From Symbiodinium natans (lineage: Eukaryota; Sar; Dinophyceae; Suessiales; Symbiodiniaceae), in assembly GCA_905221605.1 (NCBI GenBank), contig CAJNDS010001491.1, positions 128,860 through 176,359 on the forward strand: 47,500 nt of DNA. Reading direction: 5' to 3'. How positions within the stretch are numbered: position 1 is the first letter of the stretch; the number at the start of each line of letters is the position of its first letter. Position numbers and translations under genes: made by a program. This document shows, in pieces, positions 18,035 to 28,225 of the stretch. The notes below the pieces were generated by a model. It searched no databases, was not told where the DNA came from, and worked only from the letters and a program-made list of their open reading frames with translations.

Positions 18035-18565
18035 GTCACGCTAAGGGCAACGAATGAGCCGAGTCTAAGCGTGACCTGAAACGTTGCGCTGCCCATGCTG
18101 GATGTGTCTGGGTTGAGGTCCCTGAAAAATCTTAAGACCCTACAAGCACCTCTTCCAAATAGAAAGCGTTGAAAAAAACCCGCAGAAACGTCCCAAAGGT
18201 CAGATACTCGAGATTCAGGACTCAGGGCAAGGGCTTTTGCTTGGGGCGTTGAGGGTTCCCACAAACCCCAAATACTCCTTACTTCCACCCCCCTCCCACA
18301 AACCCCCTCCCCATGTCAACCTGTGGAGGAAGCGAGGCAAGGGTGACTGCACGAAGCGCGACTTGTGGACTCGGCCGTTCAGGCCCAGCTCCTCAGCCCA
18401 CTCCTGGGGCCGAGAAGGGCTTTTGAGCACTTTAAGAGAGGGGTAAGAACGGAGGTGTAGGGCTTCGTTCGTTTTTCGTGAGGCCTTTCAGGGTTATAGA
18501 CTGTTAAAGTTTCAGGGTTGGAGCTTTCATTCTGTAGAAAGGTGAGTAGGGTATGTGAATCTAGG
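18035..18565. other. Region 5' of the caspase-like gene
   Basis: Likely upstream/5' UTR and intergenic DNA. I looked for a relict spliced-leader sequence ahead of the start codon and did not find a convincing one. Short open frames on both strands have no recognised family. Confidence 0.4.
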
Positions 18566-18605
18566 TTAAGGCTTGCTTGCTTGCTTGCTTGCTCGCTTGC
18601 TTGAA
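18566..18605. repeat. GCTT tetranucleotide microsatellite
   Basis: GCTT units with one GCTC, uninterrupted. Confidence 0.95.
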
Positions 18606-18754
18606 AAGCAGTGGCCCAGGAATGCCAGCACGAAGCTTGCTGGTGCTAATCAAGGACTTCGGAAATTATGTACCTTCTATGCCCCGATGCCTCTTTAAGG
18701 GCTTTCCTTGCGAAACCCTGATCAGAACCAATAGGGTTTAGGGTTTAAGTCAGT

Positions 18755-18890
18755 GCGACCCTTAGCCCTACCGCCCTGGCTGCTGCAGTCGCCGGGCTCC
18801 CGGGCGCGTGCATCCTCCTCGGAGGTGGCACCTGCCGCGAGGTCGCTGACGCTGCGGAGGTCTTTGTCCTTCTCCTGCGGACATGGTTGG
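18755..18890. CDS. Orphan exon-like island, strand ambiguous
   Basis: The plus strand gives a hydrophobic alanine/leucine-rich peptide (TALAAAVAGLPGACILLGGG); the minus strand gives a charged one (PQEKDKDLRSVSDLAAGATS). The minus reading fits local gene direction. It runs directly into TTTAGGG units at 18891. Confidence 0.32.
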
Positions 18891-19194
18891 GGTTTAGGGT
18901 TAGGGTTTAGGGTTCAGGGTTCAGGGTTTAGGGTTTAGGGTTTCAGAAGCGGACGGTCAGGGTGAGGTTCCTCAGGACCCTGAGAGTAGAAACCGCGCCC
19001 TGTTTTGATGAATGGGGCCTTATGAACTAAGGGACATCAAACCCTGAAAAAGAGGACAAGACAGGGGAAAACTACCCAACATCCGACATGTAGTTCTCCT
19101 GTGGTATAGGTTCTGGGGTTTAGGGGTAGGGCTTAGTTTAGGGTTTAGGGTTTAGGGATTCTAGGGTTTGGTACTTAGGTATCGGGCTTTTGGG

Positions 19195-19258
19195 GACCCT
19201 AAACCCTAAACCCCAAACCCTAAACCCTAAACCCTAAACCCTAAACCCTAAACCCTGG
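19195..19258 (-). repeat. CCCTAAA array
   Basis: About eight units, mostly perfect, immediately left of an exon-like island. Confidence 0.93.
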
Positions 19259-19261
19259 GGG

Positions 19262-19376
19262 CGTCTGGCCTCCACAAGGTCCAGTTGCTCCTCCTGGAAG
19301 CCCTTGCTGAGAAACAGGGCCTCAGCGCACCGCGCAACGTCGCGCCCCAACGCCCCGAAGCACCAAAGGCCCCTGA
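19262..19376 (-). CDS. Orphan exon-like island, minus strand
   Basis: The minus strand reads CFGALGRDVARCAEALFLSK then GFQEEQLDLVEARRP, an amphipathic helical composition that looks like genuine protein. The plus strand also has an open frame (LHKVQLLLLEALAEKQGLSA), so the strand is not proven. No family recognised. Confidence 0.4.
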
Positions 19377-19449
19377 AACCCTTTGAAGGAGTTTCGGGTT
19401 TTAAGGGTTCAGGGTTTAGGGTTTAGGGTAAAACCCTAAACCCTAAACC

Positions 19450-20235
19450 CTGAACCCTACTCCAGCAACTCCGGAATACCAAGCGTGCCCATTTTTTGTG
19501 TTTTATGGCCTTGGCGAGGGAAATAAAGCCCCTGACAAAAAGGGACTCCTGCTCCTCCCACGACCATGACTACGACGACGACGACTACGTACCTTGGCTG
19601 CACTCAGGAGGGTAGCTATAAATTAAACTTTTAGCTGCCTTACAAAGAAACCCAATAAACCCAAAAAAGGTAAGGATCTAAAGTTACGGTAAAGTACCAC
19701 AAAGTTACTACTAGCGGGTATCCCAGCAATTTAAACCCCAAACCCAAACCGCCGACCCACTCAACGTTCCAAGGCCATGGCCCGCAAGAAGCCATCCATG
19801 GCGTTGGCCAGGAGAACCCGTCGGGTTCAACTACGAATAGACTTTTTGTTTGGGAGAGGGGAGGGGGGGGGGGTTTGGGGTTTAGGGTTTAGGATTTAGG
19901 GTTTAGGGTCTCATCTACTCGGTTGTGTCAGCAGCTCCTCTGGGCAAAGCCCTGAGCCCTAAGCGCTACCAAGCTGCGTTTGCCTTGGCTGGGGCTTTGG
20001 AGGTCGGAGGGTGGGCTTGTTGTGTATCCGATGGCTCTCAAGGCTTAGAAACAGGGCTTTAACAAGCGGCGCAATGGTGTGGGCCGAAGCTCCACACACA
20101 GTCGGCGAAAGCATGCATTGAGGCTCCAGGCTTCAACATTTGCCGGGTATGTGAAGAAACAGCACATGGAAACTGTGGCGCAAATATCCCTTCCAGCTCT
20201 GAACCTTGACCCTCAGCCCCCGAGCCCTATTTAAG
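19450..20235. other. Unique spacer, no confident gene
   Basis: Includes a GACTACGAC patch near 19565-19590, TTTAGGG-phase units at 19872-19912, and a possible plus-strand exon near 19770-19840 (MARKKPSMALARRTRRVQLR). Nothing recognised. Confidence 0.4.
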
Positions 20236-20239
20236 CCCC

Positions 20240-20349
20240 CTACTTGTTGCCTAAGAACCCTCAAAAAAAACAAAGATAAATAATCCCGATATTCCCCTTA
20301 TAGGGAAGAACCTTTACAGTTTTTTGGGTGGTTCCCAAGCAAATGGTAG
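20240..20349. mobile_element. Introner-like element family A, copy 2
   Basis: Again exactly 110 bp: it begins CTACTTGTTGCCTAAGAACC and ends CCAAGCAAATGGTAG. CCCC flanks both sides (20236-20239, 20350-20353) as a 4-bp target duplication. Confidence 0.75.
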
Positions 20350-20519
20350 CCCCGAGGAAGCCAGTATGGCCAGTTCTCTAAATCAACGTGTCAGACGTGC
20401 CTAGGCTGCGCAAAAGGAATCTGACGGAGAGAGCTGACTATGTGAACCCTAAGCTTTGAACCTAAATCCTGAACCCTAAACCCCAAACCCTAAACCCAAG
20501 CCCTTGAAACCCTAGTCCG

Positions 20520-20608
20520 CGTGCGGCGCGCAGTGAAGCTGTCGGAACTTGGCCTCCGTCATCCAAGGCGGGATCGTACTCGGACATGTCACCGGCTATC
20601 CTCAGGGC
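20520..20608 (-). CDS. Orphan exon, possibly ureohydrolase (arginase/agmatinase)-like
   Basis: The minus strand reads ALRIAGDMSEYDPALDDGGQ. The DxSEYDPxxD pattern resembles the arginase/agmatinase metal-site strand DxxEYNP, but this is a single short match and the neighbouring exons were not found. Treat the function as a guess; that it is an exon is somewhat more likely. A GGGTTGA array begins immediately beside it. Confidence 0.3.
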
Positions 20609-20737
<129 letters not shown>

Positions 20738-21007
20738 GGTGTAAGGCCACTCGAGAATGGAGACGGGGAGGAGGGGGAAGGGCTTCCAAAAGAGAGAACT
20801 CTGTACTCTGCACCGCGTGACGATACCCATTAAACAAGTCACGAACAGTGCCGGATGTGGCCAACCCAACCCTAGCTCTCCCAGGCAACAACACTGTAGG
20901 CCGCGGCCCTGCAACCCCCGTTCCGGCTCTAAAAACCTACAGGCACGCGTCAACAACATCAACCCCATAGACCCTGAACCCTAGCCCTAAACCCTAAACC
21001 CAAAAGC

Positions 21008-21088
21008 AAGACATCTCGGAGCCCCGGGCGGGTCGTAATTCTCGAAGCCGGCCCAGCCGGGAATCTTGAGGGGCGCAGTGATGGGGCT
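21008..21088 (-). CDS. Orphan exon-like island, minus strand
   Basis: The minus strand reads ITAPLKIPGWAGFENYDPPG, protein-like and on the expected strand. No family recognised. It lies between CCCTAAA and TTTAGGG blocks. Confidence 0.4.
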
Positions 21089-21089
21089 T

Positions 21090-21660
21090 AGGGTTTAGGG
21101 TTTAGGGTTTCAGGTTTAGGGTTTAGAGGAGGATTAGGGTTTAGAGCAGGTTTAGGGCTTGCAAAGTATCACAGAGATTGAAGCTTTCAGCCTTTGGGGT
21201 GCACAAGGCGCAAAGGGCTTGGGGTCCAGGGTTTAGGGTTTCCAAAGTTTCGCGAAATTGCCCGAAACCCCAAACACCACACCCTGAACCCCCCAATCAC
21301 AGACCCAAAGCCCTAAACTAATCCCAAACCGCAAGGCTCCAACGTGTAGGCTGTGGGGTTCCTCGGATTGAAGGTGGGGTTTAGGGTTTAGGGGTTTTAG
21401 GGTTTAGGGTTACAAGGTGTTAAGGGTCAAGAGTTCCAGGGGCGTGCCATTGCAGCCCCATGCTTCCAACTCCACTTGGACGAGGGTGCCGGGGAGGTTC
21501 GGGGTTCGAAGGCCCCTTTGTTTAAGCGCGCCCCGAGCCTGTGAAGAGCCCTATCAAAGCCCTATACCCCACCGCGCTGAACTCCCTAAGGCTACCAACC
21601 CCTAAACCCCTAAACCCGAAACCCTAAAGCCCCAAAAACCCTGAACCCCCAAACTCCTAG
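21090..21660. other. Mixed spacer
   Basis: TTTAGGG-phase blocks at 21089-21150, 21225-21242 and 21375-21412. A unique stretch at 21415-21560 has open frames on both strands (plus: GQEFQGRAIAAPCFQLHLDE) with no recognised family. Confidence 0.4.
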
Positions 21661-21667
21661 ACCCTGC

Positions 21668-23463
21668 AGCTTCCGCCCCACCGTCTGTCGGCGCCTCCAG
21701 CTTATACTTCTCAAGGATCTCGTGCACCTGCGAAGCCGGACTTTGGGGGGGTTTATTGAAATTATTAAGGGTTCAGGTCCGGGGAAGTTTCGAGGAGTTT
21801 CTGTTTTGGATTTTCTTAACAATTTCAAGTGACAGGGGGCTTGAGGGTTTTCTGGTTTAGGTTTAGGGTTTAAGGTTTAGGGTTCAGGGTTTAGGGGTCC
21901 CTCGACTCCCCACATCCTGAAGCCGGCCGGCCTTCGGGCGAGTTGCGACCAACTCTTCCAGCAGCGGTGTTAGCCTTGGCGACCCAGGAGAGCTTTGGGG
22001 GCAACCAAAACCCAAAACCCAAAACCCAAAACCCAAAATCCGAAACCCAAAACCCAAAACCCTAGCCCTAATTAAGCCCCAAGCCCTAAACCCTGAGCTG
22101 CAACTTTGACGAATCCCAGGCCGCCGTGCGCGAACAGTGCGGTGTCATTGGGATCATCGTACCTGATGGGCGCGGCAGGTTTCGCGATTGCTTTATAGGG
22201 CTTTGGGTTTAGGGTAAGGTTCCGAGTTTCGCGATAACTTTATAGGGTTTCGGAGCCTGTTTGGTGATCAAGGGATGCGCATATAGGACCCTAAGCCCTA
22301 AACCCTATGGCTAGGGGGTAGGAGGTGGTGTCTCAAGAATTGGGTGCGTGAGTACTCGGAAGCCAACTCCCAAAATACTTCAACGCGCACCAGGAGAGGA
22401 TGAAGATGCCATTGTGTGGCTGCAGCATGAAGTTCTCCTGTTGTTGCTGGAGTCTAAACCCTAAACCCTAAACCCTAAACCCTAAACCCTAAACCCTAAA
22501 CCCTAAACCCTAAACCCTAAACCCTAAACCCTAAACCCTAAACCTCAACTCGGAGAGGCCTACAGGCAGCACTTGGGGTTTGAATGGGAAATATCCGGAG
22601 CCCCAATCCAAGACCCGAAGCCCTGAGCCCCAACTACCCCTTTGTTGAGGTGTAGGTTTCAGGGTTCAGGGTTATGGGTTTAGGGTGTAAGGGTTATATC
22701 GGACTGCGGGAACAACTTGACTTTGCAGGGGAGCCCGGTAGCCCGACGAACTTGACTTATGCAGGGGGCCCGAAACCTAAACCCTAAACCCTAAACCCTA
22801 ATGTTGCACCCGTTTTGGGGAGTGGGGGCACTATTATGCGTTTTTCCGGAAATCTTATGAGGGGGGTCCGCAATTATGCGAGGTGCGCGGCCTGGGGATG
22901 AAGGGCCCCGGCCGGGAGCCAAAAACGGAAAAGTTTGGAATAAGAAACTCCGGAATTTTCTGGTGTCCAGCTTTATTCAAATTCCTTTTAAAATTTCATT
23001 ACGAAACAGGCTCCCACACAATTTTCCAAGGGAGTAGCCCACGAGCTGCCCTGATTCGCTTTTAGTACTTGTTTCGGGTACCCGGTACCCGCATTAGTCC
23101 GCAGCCCCCCTGGCCAGGGAGCTACAAAGCCCGGAAAGCTTAGACCCTCAAGCTTCAAGGCTTCCCCTCAATCCTGGACCCCTAGCCGCCCTACCCCCAG
23201 CCCCCGTCCCAGACCCCAGCCCACATTATTCAGGATCCCCGAAAACCCCATTTTTTTTGGTTTTTTGGGGGGGGGGGGGGGGGGGGGGCGACCCCTGTGC
23301 ACTAAAAGCGAGTCCAACATTCGACCCTAAACCCTAAACCCTAAACCTACACCCTAAACCCTAAGCCCGTACTAAAGAGGGAGCAACATTACTTGCTGCA
23401 GCCCAGCCATTTATATACAGGCCCAGTGTGGTCCTGGACGTTGTCGACGATGAGCACCCGGTC
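21668..23463 (-). CDS. NIF/FCP1-type HAD phosphatase domain, multi-exon
   Basis: Exons in order: 23463-23434 (a 30-nt microexon, DRVLIVDNVQ), 22446-22391, 22162-22130, 21974-21917, 21727 to about 21668; phases agree at every join. The joined product reads VDN, then ENFMLQPHNGIFILSW, then YDDPNDTALFALTPLLEELV. This is the C-terminal half of the NLI-interacting-factor/FCP1 homology domain (family pattern VIVDNSP...QPENGI...W..D..D.EL..LLPFLE). Relatives dephosphorylate serine residues, for example on the RNA polymerase II tail, through an N-terminal DxDxT motif. That part was not found and should lie in exons to the right of 23463. Donors: GA, GT, GC, GA. The intron 22447-23433 contains a long CCCTAAA array. 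Confidence 0.78.
22454..22543 (-). repeat. CCCTAAA array inside the phosphatase intron
   Basis: About thirteen perfect units starting only eight bases from the exon edge at 22446. Confidence 0.96.
22974..23055 (+). repeat. Dispersed repeat, also at 34715-34790 inverted
   Basis: Shares AATTCCTTT, TTTCCAAG and AGTAGCCCACGAGCTGCCCT with the reverse complement of 34715-34790 over about 75 bp with scattered differences. Nature unknown; probably an old mobile element fragment. Confidence 0.7.
23257..23290. repeat. T tract followed by G tract
   Basis: Homopolymer T and TTTTGG, then a long G run. The T-then-G arrangement recurs at 45278-45315 and 45930-45962. Confidence 0.9.
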
Positions 23464-23479
23464 CTGCTGCTTAGGTCTT

Positions 23480-24035
23480 TAAATGGGCAGGGAGGGTACG
23501 TCACCCTACATCTGAAATGCAGGGTTTAGGGTCCGCAAGCCTTAACCCATTAACCGTGAACCGACTTAGTAGCCCATAGTAAACTTTCTTTGATAAGGGT
23601 ACCCTTTTGGGGGTTTGTTACTTTGTAAGCACCTAGAAACAAAGAAAGGAACCAGGGTAACACTGGTGGCAAGCCGAACAGCTAAACCACCAAGCTGACT
23701 GAAATGCATCTTTTGTGCCACGCGAAAGCATTTCTCAGAGACGGCACTTGCTATCGAGCAAAGCGGCCAAGTGCTAAGGGCATGCTGGATGCCCCCTGGA
23801 GTTCCAATTCTGAGTTAACCACCCTCTGACCCACAATTGAAAAAACTAAGCACAACATAAATAAACGTCTACCATAAACCCTAAACCCTAAACCCTCTGA
23901 ACGATCAAACCCTAAACCCTAAACCCTCTGAACCATCAAACAAGTAAGATCCTCTGATGCCCAGAATAAAAGTCCGAGTTGGCCCTTAAACCCTCTCAGC
24001 AAAGATTCTCAGAAAAGATCCTCTTCTGCCAGCTG
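23480..24035. other. Intron or intergenic stretch with a decayed family C element
   Basis: About 23571-23690 matches family C loosely (AGTAGCCCA start, GGTACCCTTTT, GTTACTTTGTAAG), but its ends are decayed. A minus-strand frame near 23700-23830 contains IASAVSEKCFRVAQKMHFSQ and might be an upstream exon of the phosphatase; unproven. A duplicated CCCTAAACCCTCTGAACNATCAAAC pattern lies near 23885-23942. Confidence 0.4.
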
Positions 24036-24037
24036 CA

Positions 24038-24127
24038 CCCTAAACCCTAAACCCTAAACCCTAAACCCTAAACCCTAAACCCTAAACCCTAAACCGTAAA
24101 CCCTAAACCCTAAACCCTAAACCCTAA
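24038..24127 (-). repeat. CCCTAAA array
   Basis: About twelve units, nearly all perfect. Confidence 0.95.
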
Positions 24128-24502
24128 AACCTAGACTTTAAACCCTAGACCCTAAACCCCTAAACAATCATCCCAAGGGCCCTACCTAGTCAACACTATA
24201 AGCCCTAGAAGGCTGTCCAAAATAAGGGGGGCTCCCCTATGTATCCTAACATGCTGGTCCCTGTTTTTGGTGGAGTTTGGGGTTTAGGGTTTAGGGAACA
24301 AACGCTCAAAAAGCGTACCGACCGCCATAGTTTGGCGGTATCTATATATATATATAGAAGATTTATTTTCATATTTATATTCTGTTATATACATGGCATG
24401 GTGTGCGGCGCTCAGCCGGCGATGGCTGCGGTCTTCGTGCCGTGTCGAGCGGCCTCAGCGCAGATGGCATGGGGCACCATGGGGCACGAGAAAGAGGGTT
24501 TA

Positions 24503-24645
24503 CTGTAGGGGCCTTAAGAATCAGAATAGGGTTTAGGGTTTAGAGTTTAGGGTTTTTTTGGGGGGTTATGATGGTATAATTACAAAGCCACCACCACAAG
24601 GGAATACTATTAGATAGGAATTATTCCGACCCCTTTTTTAGGGCT
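24503..24645 (-). mobile_element. Dispersed element family E, copy with an internal TTTAGGG run
   Basis: Reverse-complement relative of the family E copies (GGAATTATTCCGACCCCT, GGCCTTAAGAATCAG). A TTTAGGGTTTAGAGTTTAGGG run sits inside it, as in the 4294 copy. Ends are approximate. Confidence 0.5.
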
Positions 24646-24782
24646 TCGATCGTGTCGCACCGTTGCACCGAGGTCGCACAATGTCATCTCAACTGTTCAA
24701 GGGTCTTGCAGGGCTCGTCCTCAAAGTCAAGTCTTCCGGGGCGTGGTAGACATTGTCCGGCCTTTTTCAGGGTCATTATCGA

Positions 24783-24895
24783 CTTAGCAGCCCAGTAACC
24801 ATGCTACAATAAGGGCACCCCTTTTTTGGGTGAGTTACTTTATCAGGGAACCCAGAACCAAAAACAGGGAAAAGGGTGCCAATGGGGCTACCAAG
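24783..24895. mobile_element. Introner-like element family C, copy with 7-bp target duplication
   Basis: 113 bp, beginning CTTAGCAGCCCAG and ending GGGGCTACCAAG. TTATCGA flanks both sides (24776-24782 and 24896-24902). The joined minus-strand flanks read RLNIDNDPEKGRTMSTTP, so it may have landed in an exon, but no standard donor restores that frame exactly. Confidence 0.85.
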
Positions 24896-25121
24896 TTATC
24901 GATGTTCAGCCGCTGCGGGGAAAGGGGGAGGGCGGCGGTGGGGGAGCCACGCCAAGAAAAAAGCACCCTGACCCAACCCCAAGCCCCAAACTGTCAAAAG
25001 CCCTCAGAAGCCACCATTTTATAACCACTGAAACTCGGGTGACGCCCCAAAACCCTAAACCCTAAACCCTAAACCCTAAATCCTCGCTCTTTCTTCTTTT
25101 TCCCCCCACGCAACGGGCGAC

Positions 25122-25192
25122 CTGCACTCATTGCAGGTCCTCGGGCTTAGGCTGGGCCAGCAGCGGCGTGCAGAACTTGAGCATGCCTTGGG
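25122..25192 (-). CDS. Orphan exon, minus strand
   Basis: The minus strand reads GMLKFCTPLLAQPKPEDLQ and then TGA, or a GC donor two codons earlier. It is convincingly protein-like and immediately follows a TTTAGGG array in transcript direction. Family unknown; it could be upstream sequence of the phosphatase gene. Confidence 0.45.
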
Positions 25193-25247
25193 GTTTAGGG
25201 TTTAGGGTTTAGGGTTTAGGGTTTAGGGTTTAGGGTTTAGGGTTTGG
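25193..25247 (+). repeat. TTTAGGG array
   Basis: Seven to eight perfect units adjoining an orphan exon. Confidence 0.95.
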
Positions 25248-25331
25248 ATGAAGGGCTTTTGGTTCATGTGGCGGTTCGACTTGGAGCTTCAGGGCGCGCT
25301 TCTAACCCCAACTGTAATTGTACTTCGAATC

Positions 25332-25436
25332 CCCCTAAACCCTAAACCCTAAACCCTAAACCCTAAACCCTAAACCCTAAAGCCTAAACCCTAAAGCCTA
25401 AAGCCTAAAGCCTAAACCCTAAACCCTAAACCCTAC
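25332..25436 (-). repeat. CCCTAAA array with a CCTAAAG variant
   Basis: Perfect units, then several CCTAAAGCCTAAAG units, then perfect units again. Confidence 0.93.
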
Positions 25437-25439
25437 CAA

Positions 25440-25560
25440 GTGGGCGATAAGTAGACTTTTCATTGGGGAACCCGAAAAGCCTAAACCCCAAACTCCCAAG
25501 ATATGTACCCGTGAACCTCCAAGTAGGGACCTTTTACCCATGAACCTTCCATTGGTTGAG
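25440..25560. mobile_element. Dispersed element family F, copy
   Basis: Contains GATAAGTAGACTTTTCATTGG and the recurring terminus CCCGTGAACCTCCAAGTAGG. The same terminus (CATGAACCTCCAAG or its complement) is found near 4965, 26475, 27264, 28722, 33765, 36072 and 36426. Full boundaries were not resolved. Confidence 0.5.
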
Positions 25561-25802
25561 GGTGGACAGGGAGTTTGGGGATTATGGGCTGAGGATTTAA
25601 GGATAAACTTTAGGAAGCTTCGGGGCTAGGATTCATCAGGGATCGTGTGCGGGCCTGGGGTTTAGGGCCTAGGGTTTAGGGTTTAGGGTTTTGGGGTTTA
25701 GGGGTTTCGGATTTGGGGGATCGGAAGTAGCAGCCAGGAGCCAACAGGGCAAAGTGGCCTACTCTACGGGGGTATAAGGAGGAACCCCTAGAATTCCCCT
25801 AT

Positions 25803-25905
25803 GGAACCCATATTAGGGTTTAGGGTTTGGGGTTTGGGGTTTAGGGTTTAGGGTTTAGGGGTTTATATATATATATACACACACATATATATATATATAC
25901 CTTCC
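25803..25905. repeat. TTTAGGG array followed by a TA/CA microsatellite
   Basis: TTTAGGG/TTTGGGG units to about 25862, then alternating TA with a CACACA patch. Confidence 0.93.
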
Positions 25906-25978
25906 TATATACCTAAGTAGCCCCCTGAATAAGCCCAAAGACCCTTCTAAGGGTCCCGCCTTTAGTTCCTTGAATCTC

Positions 25979-26065
25979 ACTTAGCTGAGCGGCACTTGGC
26001 CTTGTGCTGCGGCATCTTCTGTTTGCAGCACTCGATACAGTCCTCGTAGTATTTCTGCTGGCTGC
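25979..26065 (-). CDS. Orphan exon, Cys/Lys-rich
   Basis: The minus strand reads QQKYYEDCIECCKQKMPQHK followed by AKCRSAK and a TGA stop (or an earlier GC donor). Four cysteines and many lysines suggest a small folded or metal-binding module. If the stop is used, this is a C-terminal exon. Family unknown. The acceptor is a CAG within CTGAGGCAGCCAGCAG. Confidence 0.5.
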
Positions 26066-26339
26066 CTCAGTTTAGGGTTTAGGGTTTAGGGTTTAGGGTT
26101 TTAGGGTTTAGGGAGATGCTTGAAACGCCGCGTGCCGGACCACGCTGAACCCCAAACCTGACAAGAGGCACTCGCAGAATCCCCTCAACCCGAACCCTAA
26201 ACCCTAAACTCTAAACTCTAAAACCCTAAACCCCTTCTAAGATGAAAGGCACAAGGGCGCAAAGAGAACAACACTTTTCATAGAAGCGAGAGAAGCTACC
26301 ATCTTCCATGTCAACCGATGCAGACGTCTGCTAATCCCA

Positions 26340-26500
26340 AACACCCCCGGTACTACTTGGAAGGTCACTGCACTTAGCATTGTACTCATAAGCCCCCTAA
26401 GACCCTAAGTAGGTTATGAGTAGCCATATGCTTGGGGGAGCCCTAAGCCCTAAACTCCCTAGATACGTATAAGTACCCATGAATCTCCAAGCACCCCGAG
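26340..26500. mobile_element. Dispersed element family F, copy
   Basis: TACTTGGAAGGTCA at the left, ACTCATAAGCCCCCTAAG inside, and TACCCATGAATCTCCAAGCA at the right form an imperfect inverted repeat of the family F type. Confidence 0.5.
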
Positions 26501-26604
26501 AAACTTCGACAGACAACAAAGGGACCGCAAACCCCTCAACACCGTTCAGAGCGCCTATGTGAACCGCCGGACAAGCCCAAGAAGCTCCAAGAACCCCAGA
26601 AAGG

Positions 26605-26693
26605 CAGGGTTTAGGGTTTAGGGTTTAGGGTTTAGGGTTTAGGGTTTAGGGTTTAGGGTTTAGGGTTTCGGGTTTCGGGTTTCGGGTTTAGGG
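26605..26693 (+). repeat. TTTAGGG array
   Basis: About nine perfect TTTAGGG units, then TTTCGGG variants, adjoining an exon-like island. Confidence 0.95.
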
Positions 26694-26697
26694 ACGT

Positions 26698-26785
26698 CCA
26701 AAGCTCAGGTCCAGCGGCACAGTTTGTGCTCGTCCCAGCTGAGGCCGTGAAAGCTGGCAGGGGGTGGCGGCTGCAAGGCCTTACT
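26698..26785 (-). CDS. Orphan exon, minus strand
   Basis: After a GTAAG acceptor the minus strand reads ALQPPPPASFHGLSWDEHKL then CRWT and a TGA, or a GA donor two codons before it. Protein-like, on the expected strand. Family not recognised. Confidence 0.45.
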
Positions 26786-26939
26786 TCTCCAATAACCAAG
26801 GGAAAAAAAGGTTAAACTTTATTATTCCCACTAATTCAGGAAAGCCAAAAAGGGTAAAGTTCAGCTATTGGCTAAGTAAGAAGCTCCCGCACACAACTTT
26901 GGAGGTATGACCAGCTGCCCAGGCACCTCGCGGCAGCTT

Positions 26940-27280
26940 GAACTCCAGAGTTCGGAGTTTCTAAACCCTAAGCCCTGAACATTAAGCCCTAAAACCCTAA
27001 AAAAACCCAAGCCCCGAACCCCAAACCCCGAACCCCAAACCCCGAACCCCGAACCCTGAACCCTGAACCCTAAACCCTAAACCCTAGACCCTAGACCCTA
27101 GACCCGAGACCCTAAACCCTAAACCCTAAACCCTACACCCTAAACCCTAAACCCTAAACCCTAAACCCTGAACCCGTCCCCGAACTAGGTCATAAGTAGA
27201 CTCATAATGGGGGTTCAAACCCTGAACCCTAAACCCTAAACCCTAAGTGGGGTTGTAAGTAACCATGAACCTCCAAGTAA
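26940..27280 (-). repeat. Degenerate to perfect CCCTAAA tract with a family F fragment
   Basis: CCCCGAA, CCCTGAA, CCCTAGA and CCCTAAA sub-blocks at 26960-27175. A family F piece (CATAAGTAGACTCATAATGGGG to CCATGAACCTCCAAGTAAA) follows at 27187-27280, itself interrupted by CCCTAAA units. Confidence 0.85.
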
Positions 27281-27360
27281 AGGGCTTCGAGGATCTGCCT
27301 CGCCAAGGAAAGCGTGGCCCCTGGCAGCTGCCTGCAGGCCCTGGAAGGGCGGCGGGGGCA
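27281..27360 (-). CDS. Orphan exon-like island, minus strand
   Basis: After a CTGCAG acceptor the minus strand reads QLPGATLSLARQILEA, protein-like. Another minus frame is proline-rich. A long TTTAGGG array follows at 27393. Family unknown. Confidence 0.35.
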
Positions 27361-27392
27361 CCCCGCTAACCTTAGGGCTGTCAGGGAGTTGG

Positions 27393-27552
27393 GTTTAGGG
27401 TTTAGGGTTTAGGGTTTAGGGTTTAGGGTTTAGGGTTTAGGGTTTAGGGTTTAGGGTTTAGGGTTTAGGGTTTAGGGTTTAGGGTGTAAGGTTTAGGGTT
27501 TAGGGTTTAGGGTTTAGGGTTTAGGGTTTAAGGTTTAGGGTTTAGGGTTTAG
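27393..27552 (+). repeat. Longest TTTAGGG array in the window
   Basis: About 22 heptamers over 160 bp, with single TGTAAGG and TTTAAGG variants. Confidence 0.97.
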
Positions 27553-27840
27553 TTTTGAGTTCTCTTTGGTGTTTCAGTCGGCTGCTCTTATTAGGGTGTT
27601 TGAGTAGAAACCTGAACCGCCAAACCCTAGATCTGTTGGCTCGAGGTGTTTTTAGGCTTTCAGGACTCAGCCATTCAGCCCCATGGGCTTCGGCGCTTGG
27701 GATTGTGAACGTTGCTCCTTGCGCATCTGCTTTCTGTCGGCGCAGCTGCGCAGAACCTGCGAGGGGGTCTAGGGCCGTCCAACGCAAGGACCCCCCATGA
27801 ATCAAGGCGGCGGCAGTGCCCCAGAATCCGGAAGTTCCAA
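27553..27840. other. Unique stretch, open on both strands
   Basis: An 81-87 codon frame is open on each strand; the minus one contains GATFTIPSAEAHGAEW. No family recognised on either, so no gene is called. Confidence 0.35.
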
Positions 27841-27944
27841 GCCCTAAATCCCTACAAGCCTACCAAGCCTACCAAGCCTCAGCTCCACAAACTCCAAAAC
27901 CCTAAACCCTAAACCCCAAACCCCAAAACCCTAAACCCTGATGC

Positions 27945-28025
27945 AATTAGTGCCGGAGGGCTGCAAAGAAGCTGTCGACAGCTGGCTGGCCTTTCCAGGG
28001 CTTGGAGAACCGACGACCCTGCTCT
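27945..28025 (-). CDS. Orphan exon, probable C-terminal end
   Basis: After an AG acceptor the minus strand reads GRRFSKPWKGQPAVDSFFAA, then LRH and a TAA stop. The plus strand is also open (VPEGCKEAVDSWLAFPGLGE). The minus reading fits the local direction. Family unknown. Confidence 0.38.
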
Positions 28026-28094
28026 ACCACCCCAAACCCTAAACCCTACACCCTACACCCTAAACCCTAAACCCTAAACCCTGAACCCTGAACC

Positions 28095-28225
28095 CTGAAC
28101 CCAAACGCCGCCTCTTTTTCCTTGGGCCGGCAGGTGGCTTGCAGATAGGTAGGGGTGGTTGGAGCCGGTTTAGGATGTCGTCCGGGCCAGCGATATGCGT
28201 TGGGCCTTTGGTCTTTGGTCGTTTC
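28095..28225 (-). CDS. Orphan exon-like island, minus strand
   Basis: One minus frame reads TKGPTHIAGPDDILNRLQPP and ends in GPRKKRRRL, which would be a basic nuclear-localisation-like tail; a second minus frame (NAYRWPGRHPKPAPTTPTYL) is also open. Which one is used, if either, cannot be decided here. Confidence 0.35.
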
